DNA of 64,000 bases from Evansella vedderi (GCF_030813435.1 NZ_JAUSUG010000023.1:29780-93779), one strand, 5' to 3'; shown: positions 17,184 through 27,052, counted from the stretch's first letter. Made by a program: numbers and translations. Notes: a model not told the origin generated them from the sequence alone.

Positions 17184-19220
17184 ATGAGTCATTTATTAGA
17201 AGTAAAGAACTTAAAAACCTATTTTAAATTAAATGATCAAACGGTAAAAGCAGTGGATGATGTTTCTTATCATGTAAATGAGGGTGAAATTGTTGCTATT
17301 GTTGGAGAAAGTGGTTCAGGAAAGTCTGTTACTCAATACTCTGGTATAAAATTGATCCCACAATCTGCAGAAATTGTTTCAGGTGAAGTTATTTTTGAAG
17401 GATCAGATTTACTAAAATACAAAGAGAATAGCGAAGAGATGAGAAAAGTTCGTGGAGGGAAAATTGGAGTCATTTTTCAAGAACCTATGACATCATTAAA
17501 TCCCGTATTAACGGTCGGAGAACAAATAATGGAATCGGTTATGCTTCATAAGCAATTTTCTCGAAAAAGAGCAAAGGAAAGAGCAGTTGAATTATTAAAT
17601 ATGGTAGGAATTCCTGATGCTCAAGAACGAGTAAACCATTTTCCTTATCAATTTAGTGGTGGTATGCGTCAGAGAATTATGATTGCAATGGCTATGTCGT
17701 GTGATCCTAAACTATTAATAGCAGATGAAGCAACAACTGCTTTAGATGTTACTACTCAGGCACAATTGTTGGAGTTGTTAAAAGATATTGTAAAGAGAAC
17801 GAATACATCAATTATATTAGTTACTCATAATTTAGGAATTGTTGCACGCTATGCAGATCGCATCTATGTTATGTATGCAGGAAGAATTGTAGAATCAGGT
17901 GAAAATAAGGATATTTTTATAAAACCAAAACATCCTTATACAATCGGCTTACTAAATTCAGTACCAAGACTAGATGATCCGAAAGATCGTAAACTAATAC
18001 CTATAGAAGGATTACCTCCTGATTTAGCAAACAAACCAAAAACTTGTTCCTTTCTTGATAGATGTCCTTTTAAAATGGAGGCTTGTGAATATTCTCCTGC
18101 TCCTCAATTGGTTGAGGTAGATAAAGGACATTATGTGTCTTGTTACGCAGATATAAAAGGGAATGATTGGAATCTTAAATTTGAAGAAGAGTTTGCTAGT
18201 GCAAGCGAACAAGTAATTATGAAAAAGGAATGGAAATCCAAAGAGAATAACGGTGTCATCCTTGAAGTGCAAAATTTAAAAACATATTTTCCATTTACTA
18301 AAGGAATATTTAATAGAAAAATAGCGGATATAAAAGCGGTGGATGATGTTTCTTTTAAAGTTTATAAAGGTGAAACTTTAGGATTAGTTGGAGAGAGTGG
18401 TTGCGGGAAAACTACAGTTGCAAGAAGTATTATACGTATGTATGAGCCCACAGACGGTAAGATTATTTTTAATGGTACAGACATTGCAAAGATGTCTAAA
18501 CGAAATCTGAAAAATATTAGAAAAAACATGTCACTCGTTTTTCAAGATCCTAGTAGTTCACTAGATCCTAGACAAAAGGTGTTTAATATAATTGGCGAAC
18601 CTTTAATCATCAATAAATTAGTAGATAGTAAAAAGGAATTACATGAACGGGTTGAAGAATTAATGCGTCTTGTTGGGCTAGATCCTAACTTAAAAGATCG
18701 AGTACCACATGAGTTTAGTGGTGGACAACGACAACGTATTGGAATTGCCCGTGCTCTAGCGAGTAACCCTTCTTTTATTGTATGTGATGAGGCTATTTCA
18801 GCTTTGGATGTATCAATTCAAGCACAAATTATTAATTTGTTAGAAGAGTTACAGGAAAAGTTAGGATTAACTTATTTATTTATAGCACATGATTTATCTG
18901 TAGTTCGTCATATCGCTGATCGAGTTGCAGTTATGTACTTAGGAAAAATAGTGGAGATAGGTGATTGGAAATCTTTATATGATAATCCGAAACATCCATA
19001 TACAAAAGCTTTATTAGATGCGGTTCCAATACCTGATCCACTCATTGAAGAACAACGGGAACACAAAGTGTTAAAAGGAGAAGTTCCAAGTTTATTATCA
19101 AGGCCTAAAGGATGTGTTTTCTCTAACCGTTGTCCAATTGCTACCGATGAGTGTAGAGAAATGGATCCACCACTAAGTGTAGAAGAAAATGGTCATGGTG
19201 TGGCGTGCATAAAAGTGTAG
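17184..19220 (+). CDS. Fused double ATPase of oligopeptide-type ABC importer (DppD-DppF fusion)
   Basis: 678 residues containing two complete ATPases usually encoded by separate genes. First half: Walker A GESGSGKS (41-48), signature FSGGMRQRI, Walker B LLIADEATTALD, then the oligopeptide C-terminal cysteine region (CSFLDRCPFKMEAC). Second half: Walker A GESGCGKT, signature FSGGQRQRI, Walker B FIVCDEAISALD and a second cysteine tail (CVFSNRCPIATDEC). ATG 17184 is chosen because GGAGG lies upstream; an in-frame ATG at 17169 overlaps that site. Both ATP sites look competent. Confidence 0.9.
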   Translation: MSHLLEVKNLKTYFKLNDQTVKAVDDVSYHVNEGEIVAIVGESGSGKSVTQYSGIKLIPQSAEIVSGEVIFEGSDLLKYKENSEEMRKVRGGKIGVIFQEPMTSLNPVLTVGEQIMESVMLHKQFSRKRAKERAVELLNMVGIPDAQERVNHFPYQFSGGMRQRIMIAMAMSCDPKLLIADEATTALDVTTQAQLLELLKDIVKRTNTSIILVTHNLGIVARYADRIYVMYAGRIVESGENKDIFIKPKHPYTIGLLNSVPRLDDPKDRKLIPIEGLPPDLANKPKTCSFLDRCPFKMEACEYSPAPQLVEVDKGHYVSCYADIKGNDWNLKFEEEFASASEQVIMKKEWKSKENNGVILEVQNLKTYFPFTKGIFNRKIADIKAVDDVSFKVYKGETLGLVGESGCGKTTVARSIIRMYEPTDGKIIFNGTDIAKMSKRNLKNIRKNMSLVFQDPSSSLDPRQKVFNIIGEPLIINKLVDSKKELHERVEELMRLVGLDPNLKDRVPHEFSGGQRQRIGIARALASNPSFIVCDEAISALDVSIQAQIINLLEELQEKLGLTYLFIAHDLSVVRHIADRVAVMYLGKIVEIGDWKSLYDNPKHPYTKALLDAVPIPDPLIEEQREHKVLKGEVPSLLSRPKGCVFSNRCPIATDECREMDPPLSVEENGHGVACIKV

Positions 19221-19408
19221 CGTGTACTAGGTAAAATGTTTTTTGTTTATGTGAATAAGGAGGTGTTAATTAAACCCTATGAATACTAATGGTTTGCAAA
19301 ACGTATTCTGAAGATTCAGTCTTTTGTGATGGTTAAAAATTTATTGGTGTTTATTAATCGTGAAAGAACAATGAATTTTAATTATTAATAATTAGGGGGC
19401 GATACAAG

Positions 19409-21016
19409 ATGAAGAGAAGGAATGTAAATTTTGTATTATTTATTATCACCATGATTATTTTCGTACTAACTGCTTGCTCTGATGATAGCAGTACTGAGGT
19501 TGTAGAAGGTGGAGAAGAAAATAAGGAGCAAGGTGTAACAGAAACAAGTGAAAATGACAAGTATGGAGGGACAGTGAAAGTCCGAATTGCACAACAGCCA
19601 AGGAGTTTTGGATTTCCTCCGGCAATAGCAAATAATCCGACACCTTCCATTCCCGTAGCATTACCTGCATTGGAAACTCTCGGTCGTTTTGATCAAGATG
19701 GTAATGTTCAGCCATGGCTTGCCAGAGACTGGGATATGGATGATGAGGCAGAAACAGTAACTGTTTATTTAGAAGAAGGTATTAAATTCCATGATGGTAC
19801 GGATTTTAATTCAGAAGCTGTTAAGTGGGTCTTTGACCAGATAATTGATACTCACCCTTCATTGTCTGCCATTGACAGCGTGGAGATAATAGATGACCAT
19901 ACTTTAGTTTTTCATTTTGAAGAATATATTTCTGGTGCTCATATAAATATGTTTACCATTGTTCCAATTGGTTCTCCAACTGCATACGAGGAATTAGGTG
20001 AAGAAGGGAACTGGAATCACCCAGTTGGTACAGGGCCATTTAAGTTTGACAGTATGGAAAATAATCATTATATCAAATTTGTTAGAAATGATGATTATTG
20101 GATAGATGGATTACCTTATTTAGACAGTTTTGAATTTAGAATTATTCCAAATGAAACAACTGCTATAAATACATTTTTAGCAAATGAAGTAGATATTGCC
20201 TTACATTTAGGAGCTAATAGTATCGCCGAATTAAATACCTCTTCAGATATTTTAGTGGTTGATCCGACAACTTCAATTGGTCTAAGGGGGATAGGTATTA
20301 TACCAAATACGAGTGACCCAGATTCTCCATTAGCAGATATTCGAGTTCGAAAGGCGATATCGCACGCGATTGATAGAGAACAACTTGCTGAATCGATTTT
20401 TCATGGATATGCTACAGCATCAAATCAACTCACTTTACCTAATTCATGGAGCTATAATCCCGATTTAGATCCATTTGAGTATAATCCAGAAAAAGCTAAG
20501 GAGTTATTGGCAGAAGCTGGTTATCCTGATGGGTTTCAAACAACCATATATACACAAAATGTGAGAAGCTTTTTAATGCAAGCGGTACAAGGGTATTTAG
20601 CCGAGGTGGGAATTGAAGTTGAAGTGGATGTAGTTGAGCAAGCTCGGTTTATGTCCATGATCTATGAAGAAGGATGGGATGGATTTACAGAGTTTATTTA
20701 CTATAGTGCAGGTGATGAGTTAGGTACATTACTAAGACCATTCTTTGGTCCAAGTCCAGTTTTGTGGGGAAATATAATAGGAATTCCAGAAAATGTTGTG
20801 GATTTAGTTGTTAATTTTGATCTTGAGATGGAGGAAAATAATCGTCAAAGATTAGCTCATGAACTTCAATCTGCAGTTATGGAAGAACATCATCTGTTTA
20901 CACCATTATTTATTACACAAGAACCGTACTTGAAGTACAATTATGTACACGATGATGGGTATTATACGCTACGTGCCGACTTCTTTACTCCTGAAAAATT
21001 ATGGATCGATAAATAA
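19409..21016 (+). CDS. ABC transporter substrate-binding lipoprotein (SBP_bac_5 family)
   Basis: 535 residues. Lipoprotein signal with Cys23 (VLTAC) then an acidic, low-complexity spacer. The extracytoplasmic-binding family 5 fold is shown by TLGRFDQDGNVQPWLARDW, VRKAISHAIDREQLAES and the EYNPEKAKELLAEAGYPDGF motif. Binds substrate outside the membrane and delivers it to the permeases encoded upstream. Family members carry peptides, nickel, sugars and various hydrophobic compounds, so specificity cannot be read from sequence. The 190 bases before it hold an orphan AAGGAGGTG at 19258 without a gene. Confidence 0.9.
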   Translation: MKRRNVNFVLFIITMIIFVLTACSDDSSTEVVEGGEENKEQGVTETSENDKYGGTVKVRIAQQPRSFGFPPAIANNPTPSIPVALPALETLGRFDQDGNVQPWLARDWDMDDEAETVTVYLEEGIKFHDGTDFNSEAVKWVFDQIIDTHPSLSAIDSVEIIDDHTLVFHFEEYISGAHINMFTIVPIGSPTAYEELGEEGNWNHPVGTGPFKFDSMENNHYIKFVRNDDYWIDGLPYLDSFEFRIIPNETTAINTFLANEVDIALHLGANSIAELNTSSDILVVDPTTSIGLRGIGIIPNTSDPDSPLADIRVRKAISHAIDREQLAESIFHGYATASNQLTLPNSWSYNPDLDPFEYNPEKAKELLAEAGYPDGFQTTIYTQNVRSFLMQAVQGYLAEVGIEVEVDVVEQARFMSMIYEEGWDGFTEFIYYSAGDELGTLLRPFFGPSPVLWGNIIGIPENVVDLVVNFDLEMEENNRQRLAHELQSAVMEEHHLFTPLFITQEPYLKYNYVHDDGYYTLRADFFTPEKLWIDK

Positions 21017-21332
21017 TTTCAAAGTATGAGGATGAATCAAAAGGTATGATAAAGTAATGTAGAACTCGATGGTACGTTCATTACTAGTTTGAAATGACAA
21101 ACCTATTTCTATCAACCTTTTTAATAGAGTGTAAAGCCATCGTATCGGAAGTTGAGCCATAAGGTAAAATCAGCCTTATGGCTCAACTTAATAATAAAAA
21201 TGATTTTTCATTAATTTCTGTATTTCTATTCTTCCTATTTCCACCTAATTTCTTGCGGTTTTGTCGATAAGAACTATGTTAGACAGAATAACTTGAGAAG
21301 AGCATTATCTGTAGTGCCAGGAGGTATATAAA
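21017..21332. other. Intergenic region with long perfect hairpin
   Basis: No gene. Contains the 16-bp-stem hairpin at 21149-21189. I could not find the shared upstream module in front of the sulfatase. Confidence 0.5.
21149..21189 (+). terminator. 16-bp perfect hairpin after the importer operon
   Basis: AAGTTGAGCCATAAGG (21149-21164) pairs perfectly with CCTTATGGCTCAACTT (21174-21189) around a 9-base loop. An AT-rich stretch follows but not a clean T-run, so it may terminate, partly attenuate or protect the importer transcript. Confidence 0.6.
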
Positions 21333-23498
21333 ATGGCTAAAATAAATGAGACAATTAAAGGTAGTTATAAAAATAAAGACAAATTGAATGTAGTCTATAT
21401 CGTATTAGATGACTCTGGATTTTCGGACTTTGGTTGTTTTGGATCAGAAATAGAAACACCAAACTTAAATTGGTTAGCTGAAAATGGACTTAGGTTCACT
21501 AACTATCATTCACCTCCCACCTGTTCACCAACACGATCCTCTTTGCTAACTGGCCGAAATCATCACGCAGTTGGGATGGCAACTGTAGCAAATTTTGATT
21601 TTGGCCCTGAATTTCCTAACAAACGCGGGAGAATAGTACCAGAAGCTGCAACTATTGCAGAAGTATTAAAGGGCAATGGATATAACAATTATGCCTTAGG
21701 GAAGTGGCATTTATCACCATCACACCAAGCAACACCTGCTGGTCCATATGATAATTGGCCTTTAGGTAAAGGGTTTGATAGATTTTATGGATTCCTTGAA
21801 GATTCTACTGATCAATATAAACCAGAAATGGTTAATGATAATACGTTCGTAGAAGACAACGAAGAGGGTTACCATGTATCAGAAGCGATTGTAAACAAAG
21901 CCAATCAGTATATTACTGATCATGTATCCATTGACCCGAATAGGCCATTCTTCCTGACTCTCAATTTTGGAGCACAGCACCAGCCGGTTCAAGTGTTTAA
22001 AGAGTATATAGATTTATACAGTGGAAAATATGATGTAGGTTGGGATGTCATTCGTAAACAGAGATTTGAAAAGCAAAAGGAGTTAGGAATTATTCCAGAA
22101 AACGCGGAATTTATCGCAAGAAATCCAGGAGTCAAAGCATGGGATGAATTAAGCTCAGAGGAACAGAAGGTTTTTGCGCGCTTCAAAGAAGTTTATGCAG
22201 GATTTTTAACACATACAGACGAACAGATTGGGAAACTTTTGGATCATTTACGAGCTGTAGATGAGTTAGATAAAACTATAGTTGTTGTTATATCTGATGA
22301 TGGGGCTAGTTCTAGAGGTAGTACGAATGGATCCGTTAATCATACACTTTCCTATAATGGTATTGACCAAGATTTTGACTATATATTAGAAGATTATGAT
22401 GATATGGGATCAGAAAAATCAAAAATAGAATTTCCAAACGGCTGGGCACAAGTGAGTAACACCCCTTTTAAGTTTTATAAAGCCACAACATTTGAAGGGG
22501 GATTACGGAATCCTTTAATCATTTATCATCCAACAAAAATTGAAGAAAAAGGTGGAATCCGTAATCAATATCTCCATGTAAGTGACATAACTCCAACGAT
22601 ATATGACTTATTAGATGTAAAGATGCCTGAAGAAGTAAAAGGTGTTAAACAAATGCCTCTTCATGGGCAGAGCTTTCTACAAGCTTTTCATAATCCCGAA
22701 GCCAGAGGGAGAGAAATACAGTATTACGAACATAATGGAATGCGGGCGATCTATTATAAAGGTTGGAAAGCAATTGGTATTCGTCGTCCAGGACAGCCGT
22801 TCGAAAATGATCCGTGGCAATTATATCATGCAGAAGTAGATTGTACAGAAAATCATAATTTAGCGGAAACAAATAAGGAAAAGTTAGTGGAATTACAAAA
22901 AATTTGGGAAGTAGAAGCAGAAAAATATAATGTTTTTCCAATGAGTGATGCAGGACCAGATGGTTTTTCCAAGATTGCTGATGATACATTACGGGCTAGA
23001 AATTATTTTGTGCTCTACCCTGGAATGTCCCATCTACCAGAAGGTGCAGCCCCATTTATAATAAACCGTTCGTATTCAATTAGGGTGCCAATTGAAAGGA
23101 AATCAGGAGCAGAAGAAGGTGTATTAGTTGCCCTAGGTGGCAGTGAGAGTGGGTATACATTGTATATAAAAAATAATCGTCTTGTCTATGAATATAACAT
23201 TGGAACGATGCTGTACCGAGTGGAATCAAGAGAGGATGTTCCTAAGGGAGAAATTACGGTAGAATTATACTTCAAACGTACTGGAAATTATAAAGGAGTA
23301 GCTTCTTTATATATAGACGATTGTAAAGTTGGAGAAGGGGCAATCGAACAAACACACCCTTATAAACTATCATTTGAAGGCCTAGATATTGGAAAGGATA
23401 GTAGGTACCCTGTAAGTCCAGTTTATCGGAACTTAGGAGAATTCTCTTTCACTGGGATTATTAAAAAAGTAATTTATGATATTGTAGCGGAAAAGTAA
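21333..23498 (+). CDS. Arylsulfatase (formylglycine type I sulfatase), cytosolic, long form
   Basis: 721 residues. Catalytic motif C-S-P-T-R at residues 64-68, in which Cys64 would be converted to formylglycine, followed by SSLLTGR; the N-terminal metal-binding region IVLDDSGFSDFG is present. Hydrolyses aryl sulfate esters to phenols. There is no signal peptide, so the substrate must enter the cell, fitting the importer just upstream. The length, with a C-terminal region of about 200 residues after the sulfatase core, matches the long AslA/AtsA-like type. No formylglycine-generating enzyme is in the window. A decayed sulfatase-like remnant lies at 54472. Confidence 0.9.
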   Translation: MAKINETIKGSYKNKDKLNVVYIVLDDSGFSDFGCFGSEIETPNLNWLAENGLRFTNYHSPPTCSPTRSSLLTGRNHHAVGMATVANFDFGPEFPNKRGRIVPEAATIAEVLKGNGYNNYALGKWHLSPSHQATPAGPYDNWPLGKGFDRFYGFLEDSTDQYKPEMVNDNTFVEDNEEGYHVSEAIVNKANQYITDHVSIDPNRPFFLTLNFGAQHQPVQVFKEYIDLYSGKYDVGWDVIRKQRFEKQKELGIIPENAEFIARNPGVKAWDELSSEEQKVFARFKEVYAGFLTHTDEQIGKLLDHLRAVDELDKTIVVVISDDGASSRGSTNGSVNHTLSYNGIDQDFDYILEDYDDMGSEKSKIEFPNGWAQVSNTPFKFYKATTFEGGLRNPLIIYHPTKIEEKGGIRNQYLHVSDITPTIYDLLDVKMPEEVKGVKQMPLHGQSFLQAFHNPEARGREIQYYEHNGMRAIYYKGWKAIGIRRPGQPFENDPWQLYHAEVDCTENHNLAETNKEKLVELQKIWEVEAEKYNVFPMSDAGPDGFSKIADDTLRARNYFVLYPGMSHLPEGAAPFIINRSYSIRVPIERKSGAEEGVLVALGGSESGYTLYIKNNRLVYEYNIGTMLYRVESREDVPKGEITVELYFKRTGNYKGVASLYIDDCKVGEGAIEQTHPYKLSFEGLDIGKDSRYPVSPVYRNLGEFSFTGIIKKVIYDIVAEK

Positions 23499-23510
23499 AA
23501 CAAATATAAC

Positions 23511-23562
23511 GAGACCAAAAATGATAAGTTTTTGTAACTTATTTCCTTTTTGGTCTCATTTT
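23511..23562 (+). terminator. Rho-independent terminator after arylsulfatase
   Basis: GAGACCAAAAA (23511-23521) pairs with TTTTTGGTCTC (23547-23557), followed by ATTTT. An inner ATAAGTT/AACTTAT pairing extends the stem. This argues against the in-frame ATG at 23521 as the start of the next gene. Confidence 0.8.
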
Positions 23563-23604
23563 CACTATGAAAAAAATTTATTTTTCACAGAAAGAGGGTT
23601 TATA

Positions 23605-24969
23605 TTGTCACTAAGTATGAACATAATACAAGCTATTCGTCTCAGACAAGAAAAGGGGATTCCAGAGAGTATTCGTGAAAAGGCGAAACTGCATATTTTA
23701 GATACGCTTGCCATTTCATTCGCTGCATACAAAGGCGCACCAATTGCAAGGAAATCTATATCTAGTATTCTTTTAGGGTCAGGAGGTGGCCGGGGTCGTA
23801 TTCTTGGAAGTGAGCAACTACTACCTCCAGCCTATGCGGCGTTTGCTAACACCGTTTTAGCACACGCCTTAGACTATGATGATATTAATGACGAAGCGAG
23901 AATTCATCCTACACCAATCATACTGGCCGCTTCCTTAGCTGCCGCTGATTTAGAACAGGAGGAAGCAACTGACCTTGTTGCTATGGTAGCTCTGGGGAAT
24001 GAACTGCTTTGTCGCCTTGGTTATGCCATTGAACCTAAAGGTATTGGTACCGATTCCAATTGGTTTTTATCGCAACTATTTGGTTATATTGGAGCAGCAA
24101 TTACAGCAGGACTGGTCCTCCGTTTAGATGATTCTCAAATGGCTCATGCAATTGGTCTAGCCTATATGCAAGCAGCAGGTGGAAAGGAAGCAGGAGTAGG
24201 AGTTGGGTCTGAAGCGAGGTCCATTTATCCTGCTTTTGCTTCGATGGGCGGTGTTCAAGCGGCGTTCCTTGCCCGAGGGGGAGTAACAGCACCATTGAGC
24301 AGCTTGGATGGGAAGACAGGGCTTTTTCCTATTTATTTTGGAAAAAACTTAAGTGATACTCAACGAAATATATTGTTAAATACAGAAACATGGGCATTTT
24401 CTTCTACTTCTATTAAGCTATATCCTAGCTGTCGTTACTCTCACTCTTATATCAAGTCAGCTTTGCTACTTCGAGAGGATGTGAGACTCGATCAGGTCGA
24501 AAAGATAATTATAGGGGTAAATGAAACGGCACGTATGTTATGCCAACCCTTAAAGGAGCGTTGTTACCCTCAGACACTACAAGATGCAAAATTTAGTATT
24601 CCATTTATGGTTGCTTTTGCTTTCGTTCACGGACGGGTTGACTTGAACAATTTAACGGAGTCTGCTCTTCATGATTCATTAGTACTACGTATCGTTGAGC
24701 TTATTGAGATTGACGATACACAACCTAATAAACTAGGATTGCCTTTAGGGGATATAACATGTTTGAGCTCTCAAGGAGTATTTAGCCGAAGGGAAACTAT
24801 TGAAACGGAAGTAACCTTCGATGTAGTTTATAATAAATTTTTACAATGTTGTTATTTTTCCGAGATAGAAGATCCAAAAAAATTGTGGCGTACGCTTTAT
24901 CATAATATGGATTTTAACTTGCTAGATAAAGTACCTATTTTTGAGTCTTTCGGAAGCGGAATTCAATAA
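23605..24969 (+). CDS. MmgE/PrpD family protein
   Basis: 454 residues, all-helical MmgE/PrpD fold (2-methylcitrate dehydratase, cis-aconitate decarboxylase, iminodisuccinate epimerase). Family motifs: KLHILDTLAISFAAYKG near the start, ANTVLAHALDYDDINDEARIHPT with the conserved DDIND/H cluster, then IGLAYMQAAGG, and KLYPSCRYSHSYI. TTG 23605 is chosen because AGAGGG lies 6 bases upstream and longer starts fall inside the terminator. Probably a dehydratase or isomerase of a polycarboxylic intermediate; exact reaction unknown. Module copy 6 overlaps its last codons. Confidence 0.82.
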   Translation: MSLSMNIIQAIRLRQEKGIPESIREKAKLHILDTLAISFAAYKGAPIARKSISSILLGSGGGRGRILGSEQLLPPAYAAFANTVLAHALDYDDINDEARIHPTPIILAASLAAADLEQEEATDLVAMVALGNELLCRLGYAIEPKGIGTDSNWFLSQLFGYIGAAITAGLVLRLDDSQMAHAIGLAYMQAAGGKEAGVGVGSEARSIYPAFASMGGVQAAFLARGGVTAPLSSLDGKTGLFPIYFGKNLSDTQRNILLNTETWAFSSTSIKLYPSCRYSHSYIKSALLLREDVRLDQVEKIIIGVNETARMLCQPLKERCYPQTLQDAKFSIPFMVAFAFVHGRVDLNNLTESALHDSLVLRIVELIEIDDTQPNKLGLPLGDITCLSSQGVFSRRETIETEVTFDVVYNKFLQCCYFSEIEDPKKLWRTLYHNMDFNLLDKVPIFESFGSGIQ

Positions 24970-25007
24970 AAAGTATTGGAAAAGGAATGAATCTCAACTA
25001 ATTTTTA
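24963..25007 (+). promoter_or_regulatory. Conserved upstream module, copy 6 (before second hydrolase)
   Basis: TCAATAAAAAGTATTGGAAA at 24963-24982, containing the inverted repeat CAATA-AAAAG-TATTG, and ACTAATTTTTAG with its T-block starting at 25002, 39 bases downstream. The stop codon of the MmgE/PrpD gene lies inside it. TCTAGAAA and AATTTTCTAAAATTT further down are shared only with copy 5 (30004), so these two promoters are closest relatives. Confidence 0.7.
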
Positions 25008-25128
25008 GTCTAGAAAATGTCTCTAGAATTTTCTAAAATTTCAGTAATAACAGTCATTATACATGTTTAAAATGAGGTATTACATATAGGAAGTTTTTTT
25101 CTTATATATGAAGAGGAGGAGATATATT

Positions 25129-25968
25129 GTGTCTACAGTTCAACAAACGTTACTAAAAACGGACAATTTTACAACGTATTTAAATCGGACGGGGGAAGGA
25201 AATGAACAAGCTATTTTATTTCTTCATGGTTCAGGTCCCGGTGTCACGGCTTTGGCTAACTGGAAATATGCTCTAAAAGCATGCAGTGAAACGTATGATT
25301 GTCTTGCACCTGATTTATTTGGATTTGGACAGAGTAGTCATCCAGAGAATCTTCCGAAAAACAGACAAGGTTGGATGGATTGCTGGGTGAAGCAAATGAT
25401 GGAGTTGCTTGATAATCTAGGTCATAAAAAAGTCCATGTTGTTGGGAATTCGTTAGGATGTTCCATTGCATTGGAATTATTACTAGAGTATCCTGATAGA
25501 TTCGATAAAGTTGTGTTAATGGGTCCTGGTGGCACTCCAAACACAAAATTAAGTCATGAATTAGCACGTGCAAAAGGATTTTACGATAACCCTTCAGAGA
25601 AAAAGTTAAAGCAAATTCTGAGTTGGTTCGTCTACGATGAAAAGAAAATGGCTCCTGAAATAGAAGGCCTTGTAGCTTCCAGGTTTGAAACGGCAATGCG
25701 ACCAGAAGTACGTCGCTCCAATGATTCTATTTTCTCTACGGCTGCAGTACCAGTTCCCGTGACAGCACTCAACAGAATCGTAAATTCTGTTTTACTCGTA
25801 CATGGTCGTGATGACCGAGTATGTTCTGTGGAATCTAGTTACTATCTATTGTCTCACTTGCCTAATGCCCAACTTCATGTTTTTGGGAAATGCGGACATT
25901 GGACACAAATAGAACATCATGAAAGCTTTAATAATTTAATACTAAACTTTTTTTCTAGTACGATTTAA
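25129..25968 (+). CDS. Alpha/beta hydrolase, meta-cleavage product hydrolase, paralogue 2
   Basis: 279 residues, related along its whole length to the hydrolase at 5677. LHGSGPGVT oxyanion motif (32-40), Ser108 (GNSLGC), Asp in HGRDDRVCS and His in CGHWTQIE are all present, so it should be active. The GNSLGG to GNSLGC change and different lid residues suggest a different side chain on the cleaved ring. Start is GTG 25129 with GAGGAGGAG upstream; the in-frame ATG at 25108 overlaps that site. Co-transcribed with the extradiol dioxygenase 20 bases downstream. Confidence 0.87.
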   Translation: MSTVQQTLLKTDNFTTYLNRTGEGNEQAILFLHGSGPGVTALANWKYALKACSETYDCLAPDLFGFGQSSHPENLPKNRQGWMDCWVKQMMELLDNLGHKKVHVVGNSLGCSIALELLLEYPDRFDKVVLMGPGGTPNTKLSHELARAKGFYDNPSEKKLKQILSWFVYDEKKMAPEIEGLVASRFETAMRPEVRRSNDSIFSTAAVPVPVTALNRIVNSVLLVHGRDDRVCSVESSYYLLSHLPNAQLHVFGKCGHWTQIEHHESFNNLILNFFSSTI

Positions 25969-25988
25969 TGTAATAGAGGGGGATAAAA

Positions 25989-26942
25989 ATGAGTTTACCT
26001 GAGATTGCAAAGTTAGGTCATGTTGCACTAGTTACACCTGACCTAGAAAAATCACTATGGTTCTTTCGAGATGTTATCGGATTGGAAATAACGGAAGAAA
26101 AGGAAGGAACGGTTTATTTACGGGCGTGGGGAGATTTTGAACATCATACACTATCTTTGACAGCAGGAGACAAGGGGTATATTGATCATATTGCATGGAG
26201 GACAAAACGCCCAGAGGATGTGGAAGGATTCGCTGATTTACTTGAAAAGGCCGGTACAGAAGTGACGTGGAAGGAAGCTGGCGAAGAAGCAGGACAAGGA
26301 AGAGCGATTCGATTTAAACTACCGAGTCAACACTCCTTTGAAATTTACTATGATATGGAAAAACCAAAAGCAGATGAAAAATCGAGGTCAGTATTAAAAA
26401 ATCAATCACATAAGTCCTGGAATCGAGGTGTGTCCCCAAGAAGGTTTGATCACGTAAATATTGCTACATCGATGGATGTTGCCGACATAATCGATTACTT
26501 AGGAACACAATTAGGGTTTAAGCTCCGGGAATACGTTAAGTACAATAATAAAGGTGTAATGGCTGGTTGGATGAGTGTGACACCATTAGTCCACGACATT
26601 GCGGTTATTTCAAGGCCAAATGCGGAAACACCGAATCAATTACATCACATCTCCTATTGGGTAGATAATGCCCAAGATATTTTACGGGCAGCTGATATTT
26701 TAAAAGAATCAGGGATTAATTTTATTGGACCTGGTAAACATGGCATTTCCCAAGCCTTTTATTTATATGTGATCGACCCTGGAAGTGGTTGTCGCTTAGA
26801 GCTCTTTAGTGGTTCTTACTTAATTTTTGAACCAGATTGGGAACCTGTTGAATGGACAGAAAAGGATCACTCTATTGGCAATACGTATTGGGGAGATACT
26901 GTCATGGATAAAGAAATGAATAAACCTACCATTGAAGCTTAA
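25989..26942 (+). CDS. Extradiol dioxygenase, type I two-domain VOC, paralogue 2
   Basis: 317 residues, aligning without gaps to the paralogue at 8553. Fe ligands His155 (RRFDHVN), His220 (HHISYW) and Glu271 (RLELF) are intact. The C-terminal-domain stretch that lines the substrate pocket differs (YNNKGVMAGWMS against PDDSYLGTWLS), suggesting specialisation to another catechol. It follows the second hydrolase, making a ring-cleavage plus hydrolysis pair, and is followed by a terminator. Confidence 0.9.
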   Translation: MSLPEIAKLGHVALVTPDLEKSLWFFRDVIGLEITEEKEGTVYLRAWGDFEHHTLSLTAGDKGYIDHIAWRTKRPEDVEGFADLLEKAGTEVTWKEAGEEAGQGRAIRFKLPSQHSFEIYYDMEKPKADEKSRSVLKNQSHKSWNRGVSPRRFDHVNIATSMDVADIIDYLGTQLGFKLREYVKYNNKGVMAGWMSVTPLVHDIAVISRPNAETPNQLHHISYWVDNAQDILRAADILKESGINFIGPGKHGISQAFYLYVIDPGSGCRLELFSGSYLIFEPDWEPVEWTEKDHSIGNTYWGDTVMDKEMNKPTIEA

Positions 26943-26972
26943 TAGAAAAGGTAAATTACCATGATTTATAGC

Positions 26973-27021
26973 CCTCTTTTGAGATGTAGCAAAAGCTATT
27001 TTTCTCAAAGGAGGTTTTTTT
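26973..27021 (+). terminator. Rho-independent terminator after dioxygenase 2
   Basis: CCTCTTTTGAGA (26973-26984) pairs with TCTCAAAGGAGG (27003-27014) with one mismatch, followed by seven T. It separates the hydrolase 2/dioxygenase 2 unit from the FAD dehydrogenase. Confidence 0.85.
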
Positions 27022-27052
27022 ACAAGAATTTACGAGAAAGTAGGTAGTAATA

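Noticed and set aside
19258..19295. AAGGAGGTG suggesting a small gene before the binding protein
   Set aside because: The following ATG gives only nine codons.
23521..23604. Upstream start of the MmgE/PrpD gene at 23521
   Set aside because: That segment lies in the terminator of the sulfatase and has no ribosome binding site; TTG 23605 with AGAGGG fits.
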